Source of the DNA: an uncultured Oscillospiraceae bacterium
GTDB taxonomy: Bacteria; Bacillota; Clostridia; Oscillospirales; Oscillospiraceae
Direction: 5' to 3'
DNA length: 32,402 nucleotides
Assembly (NCBI GenBank): GCA_944385175.1
Contig: CALWWB010000013.1
Span: 1 to 32,402 of the forward strand
Part shown: positions 30,282 through 32,402 of the stretch, piece after piece
Layout of the letters: each line of letters starts with the position of its first letter
Position numbering within the stretch: position 1 is the first letter of the stretch
Notes under the pieces: generated by a model
Databases searched by the model: none
What the model was told of the DNA's origin: nothing
What the model saw: only the letters and a program-made list of their open reading frames with translations
Translations under genes and position numbers: made by a program

Positions 30282-30384
30282 ATGGCACAGCAGCTGGATT
30301 TGAACCGGTGGCGCTTACGCCGCCTTGGCCGCTCTGCGGCCATTATTTTAATTTCAAGAGGCCGCCGGTTCATGCTGCCGCATC
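30282..30384 (-). ncRNA. Structured non-coding segment, tRNA-like pieces
   Basis: On the minus strand TGAACCGG pairs with CCGGTTCA and GCAGC with GCTGC to close a ~95-base unit. Inside are GGCCGC/GCGGCC (3-base loop) and GGCG/CGCC hairpins. The end CCGGTTCAAATCCAGC resembles a tRNA T arm, but no anticodon arm or CCA fits. A terminator follows. It may be a small RNA, a degenerate tRNA or a palindromic repeat. Confidence 0.35.
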
Positions 30385-30406
30385 TTTATTGCTTCAGGCA
30401 ATAAAA

Positions 30407-30442
30407 AAACAGGAAGCATCAAAAGATGCTTCCTGTTGGTCC
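30407..30442 (-). terminator. Strong hairpin terminator beside direct repeat 1
   Basis: Perfect 12-bp stem ACAGGAAGCATC/GATGCTTCCTGT followed on the minus strand by seven T. Confidence 0.65.
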
Positions 30443-30631
30443 GAGTGACATTATAGGACTTCAGATTTCCGGGAAACAAAAACCAAATCGAAGCCCAGCG
30501 CAAGCGGGTTCGATTTGGAGAGGAGGAGCAAGGGAGCGGGCGGATGACGTTTTTTTGCCGTAGGCATAAAAAATACGTCGGAGCAAAGCGGACTTTGCTC
30601 CGACGTTGGTCGGAGTGTAATTATAGGACTT
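30435..30631. repeat. Pair of 27-bp direct repeats, each joined to a hairpin
   Basis: 30435-30461 and 30605-30631 share 24 of 27 bases (common parts GTTGGTC, GAGTG and ATTATAGGACTT). Each directly follows, on the plus strand, a perfect stem: 12 bp at about 30410-30437 and ACGTCGGAGCAAAG/CTTTGCTCCGACGT at about 30575-30606. On the minus strand repeat 1 ends TCACTCGGACCA, like a tRNA 3' end. Between them a CCAAATCGAA/TTCGATTTGG hairpin occurs. No gene is seen in 30232-30818. Confidence 0.6.
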
Positions 30632-30720
30632 GGAAAAATCCAGTCATATCAATGGTTTTAGCGCAGTAAGCAAGAGGTTTTTATCCCTAAATTTCCCTTT
30701 TTAGGATTGCGCCGCCCATT

Positions 30721-30736
30721 AGGACTACGGGCGGCG
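30721..30736. repeat. Direct repeat flanking the accessory gene, left copy
   Basis: AGGACTACGGGCGGCG, also at 31605-31620. This copy is the right side of a perfect GCGCCGCCC/GGGCGGCGC hairpin (from about 30709). Sequence after both copies is also alike (CTTCCATACCTCA against TTTTCATATATCTCA). Confidence 0.6.
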
Positions 30737-30818
30737 CTTCCATACCTCATAATACGAATAGTGTGGAACTTTAGATTGGGTTTTCAAACCCATTGGTCAC
30801 ACTCTCGTAACTGTGGGG

Positions 30819-31532
30819 TTAATTTTCAATATCATTTTCTGCATGTAACCCTTGCACTTTGGCTGAAACATTGGTCGGCTTACTTTTCCCAATCCCAAGA
30901 GGTATAGCCGAATATACTCTTGGGTATACGATGCTTTCTCCCATTAAGAGTGAATAGTCCCGTTTTGCTGCCTGTATAACTTTTCGAGCGTTCTCGTAAA
31001 ACTCCATGTTTGACAAATACAGGTGTTCAAAATACTGATAAGTTACAAATTGATAATGCGTTATTTCTACGGGGTTCATCGGAAACTCCATTGTTCCAGC
31101 TCGTACCATATCCATTTCAGCAATCAATAATGATTCTGGAACATGGTTCTGCCAGTTTCGCATTTTGTTGAACGCTGACAGTAGCTCTGATACTTCAGGC
31201 GAGATTGTAGCCAGGGGTATGTCAACACTTCCACGGTTTATCCTCTTTTGAATTTGTTGACGATACTTGAAATATGAAATTGAAGTAGTCTGACAATCAC
31301 CTAACAAGTTGAGCAAGTAGGACATGACATTATAGGTTTTGTCACATAGTTCGCTATATGTATCGTGCGATATGACCTCTGCATGCTTGTTCTTTTCAAG
31401 TTCATCTTTGGTTTGAGTATTATACTTTTTGAATTTATCCATGCAGAGCTCACAGGAAGAGATAATGCGACACAAATAAATACAACAATTTTCCTTGCTA
31501 TCTAACGGAAATTGTTTTTGCTCCTTTCCCAT
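30819..31532 (-). CDS. Hypothetical protein with a HEPN-like RNxxxH motif
   Basis: 237 residues, AT-rich, largely helical, no signal or membrane segment. The motif RNWQNH (125-130) in AFNKMRNWQNHVPESLL fits the R(N)xxxH active site of HEPN ribonucleases, which serve in toxin-antitoxin and phage-defence systems. I recognise no overall family, so this is a lead only. ATG 31532 has GGAGG 6 bases upstream; an upstream ATG at 31553 has none. It is inserted between two copies of a short direct repeat and points away from the parB gene. Confidence 0.65.
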   Translation of the reverse strand: MGKEQKQFPLDSKENCCIYLCRIISSCELCMDKFKKYNTQTKDELEKNKHAEVISHDTYSELCDKTYNVMSYLLNLLGDCQTTSISYFKYRQQIQKRINRGSVDIPLATISPEVSELLSAFNKMRNWQNHVPESLLIAEMDMVRAGTMEFPMNPVEITHYQFVTYQYFEHLYLSNMEFYENARKVIQAAKRDYSLLMGESIVYPRVYSAIPLGIGKSKPTNVSAKVQGLHAENDIEN

Positions 31533-31604
31533 ATCCAGCCTCCATAGTTCCAATCAAGTTATATAAAAATTATATCATATCACATAGGTATTCGCTACCC
31601 AAAC

Positions 31605-31620
31605 AGGACTACGGGCGGCG
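31605..31620. repeat. Direct repeat flanking the accessory gene, right copy
   Basis: AGGACTACGGGCGGCG, identical to 30721-30736. The pairing strand next to it is degenerate here, so the hairpin is weakened. Confidence 0.6.
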
Positions 31621-31662
31621 TTTTCATATATCTCAACGAGAAAGGAGGGGTGCTCCCCACTT

Positions 31663-31685
31663 GCCAGCCATTGGGCTGGCTTTTT
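31663..31685 (+). terminator. Terminator-like hairpin in the parB leader
   Basis: GCCAGCC/GGCTGGC stem followed by TTTTTCT, 28 bases before the parB start. It either ends an upstream transcript or acts as an attenuator. Confidence 0.5.
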
Positions 31686-31712
31686 CTATTTCACAACGAA
31701 GGAGGTTTTTAG

Positions 31713-32402
31713 GTGGCTGACGATAAAAAGAATATTCCCGACGCCGGGAAGGTAGACGAGCCCCCCAAGCCGGGAAAGGTAGAGCCTGTCAAAGCTGATC
31801 CCCCGGTGCAGGATCAGCCCGCTCCGGCCAAGGCGGATGCCTCCGTGGTAGAGGGTGCGTCCAAAGTGGCAACGCCCCCTGCGGCGGAGCAACCGGCTCC
31901 GGCGGATAAGGAGGCTCCCAAAAATAAGGACGCTCCTGCTCCGTCTATGGAGGGTGCGCCACCGGGCAAGAACGAGAAACAGACCACGATCCTCGGCATG
32001 GGAGATCCCGCCCCTGCTGGAAAGGTGGTGGATTTTACCGCTGCCCGGGATGGGGCGACGAAGGGCAAGCCCCCGGAAAAGGCTGTGGCCCAGGATAAAG
32101 ACAAGCAGACGGACAAAGCAAAGGATGCGGCCAAGCCCCGCAGGGGCCGCCCACCCAAGGCGGACAAGACGGCCCCCGACAAGGCCAAGCCGCAACCTCG
32201 GGACAAAATGTCCCAAAGCAAACCGCCTGCCGGGAAAGGCGCTCCCGCTATGACGAAGGCCCCGGCTGCAGCCGAGCAGCCGCCCGCCCCTCGGGACGCT
32301 GCCCGTGGCGTGAAAGAGGAGATTGTCTATCTCAATCTTTCCGAGCTGCACCCGTTCAAAAACCACCCCTTTGGCGTCCCGGACCATCCCGAAATCGATG
32401 GG
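31713..32402 (+). CDS. ParB-like partition protein, truncated by the window end
   Basis: 230 codons visible, open to the edge. It starts at GTG 31713 with GGAGG 7 bases upstream. The first ~195 residues are a low-complexity Pro/Ala/Lys/Asp-rich tail with an AT-hook core PRRGRPPK (142-149). From about 204 it enters the ParB/Srx N-terminal domain (IVYLNLSELHPFKNHPF). ParB proteins of this style belong to conjugative elements of gut Firmicutes, where they take part in segregation or gene control. No parA precedes it within the window. Confidence 0.82.
   Translation, partial: MADDKKNIPDAGKVDEPPKPGKVEPVKADPPVQDQPAPAKADASVVEGASKVATPPAAEQPAPADKEAPKNKDAPAPSMEGAPPGKNEKQTTILGMGDPAPAGKVVDFTAARDGATKGKPPEKAVAQDKDKQTDKAKDAAKPRRGRPPKADKTAPDKAKPQPRDKMSQSKPPAGKGAPAMTKAPAAAEQPPAPRDAARGVKEEIVYLNLSELHPFKNHPFGVPDHPEIDG

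Larger units (their letters stand above)
30605..32402. mobile_element. Probable left part of an integrative element
   Basis: Inferred from an element-type ParB at the window edge, an AT-rich accessory gene of different composition, repeated sequence on both sides of that gene, and possible attachment repeats at 30435-30631. No integrase, relaxase or conjugation gene is visible inside the window, so the boundary and nature are uncertain. Confidence 0.4.

Noticed and set aside
30282-30384. A true tRNA gene
   Set aside because: The T-arm-like end lacks a complementary stem of 5 bp, no anticodon stem can be formed and CCA is missing.
31686-32387. Minus-strand frame of about 233 codons opposite parB
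   Set aside because: Arg/Gly-rich nonsense frame; the plus strand has a ribosome site, an AT-hook and a ParB domain.
1-32402. CRISPR array
   Set aside because: No regularly spaced repeat set was seen; repeats found are dispersed or paired only.

Overview
The window looks like chromosome of a moderately GC-rich gut Clostridia member, probably the Oscillospiraceae/Flavonifractor-Oscillibacter side. Support comes from AGGAGG ribosome sites, Gram-positive lipoprotein binding proteins, a YesM/YesN-type two-component pair, a tungstate uptake plus molybdopterin block, and an anaerobe's rubrerythrin/PerR oxidative-stress set. No rRNA, convincing tRNA or CRISPR array was seen. The right edge runs into what looks like an integrative conjugative element (partial ParB).

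Layout. 1-1280: a patatin-like phospholipase with its own promoter and terminator. 1328-10294 (minus strand): a sugar sensing and uptake block, transcribed response regulator -> sensor kinase -> sugar-binding lipoprotein -> MglB-like galactose-binding lipoprotein -> MglA ATPase -> MglC permease. 10390-13956: a ~200-bp structured repeat, an XRE regulator with a zinc-ribbon protein, a sigma factor / DUF4367-type anti-sigma / secreted protein operon, and a second XRE regulator. 13990-16530 (minus): tupA-tupB-tupC tungstate transporter. 16564-22298: molybdenum/tungsten cofactor genes (moeA, moeA fused to a binding-protein domain, moaA, moaC, mog on minus; a MoaE-like gene on plus). 22362-24749: a small conserved-looking protein, an internally deleted MATE transporter, a LysE/RhtB exporter and its divergent XRE-cupin regulator. 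24750-24948: second copy of the structured repeat. 24978-30275: membrane protein, 3-methyladenine DNA glycosylase, a ferredoxin-rubrerythrin fusion, a double-rubredoxin protein, PerR, two small membrane proteins and a GNAT acetyltransferase. 30280-32402: hairpin-rich border region, an AT-rich gene with a HEPN-like RNase motif, and the start of an element-type ParB.

The most striking observation is that two unrelated substrate-binding lipoproteins appear to be natural circular permutants. In the MglB homologue the first ~80 residues of the canonical protein sit at the C terminus, with nearly every known glucose/galactose contact residue still present. In the TupA homologue the last ~75 residues of the canonical protein sit at the N terminus, right after the lipid-anchor linker. 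A third binding protein in the same window has the normal order and serves as a control. Other points of interest are the two-copy ~200-bp repeat with compensatory changes in its hairpins, an in-frame MATE deletion, a ferredoxin-rubrerythrin fusion that keeps an internal ribosome-binding site, and a duplicated tiny ORF beside the sigma operon.

How the genes work together: the first block senses a sugar outside the cell (binding protein, kinase, regulator) and imports it (Mgl). The Tup and Moa/Moe/Mog blocks import tungstate and build the pterin cofactor for tungsto- or molybdoenzymes. The PerR block handles peroxide and oxygen exposure. All statements rest on reading the sequence and on remembered family knowledge; no search was run.
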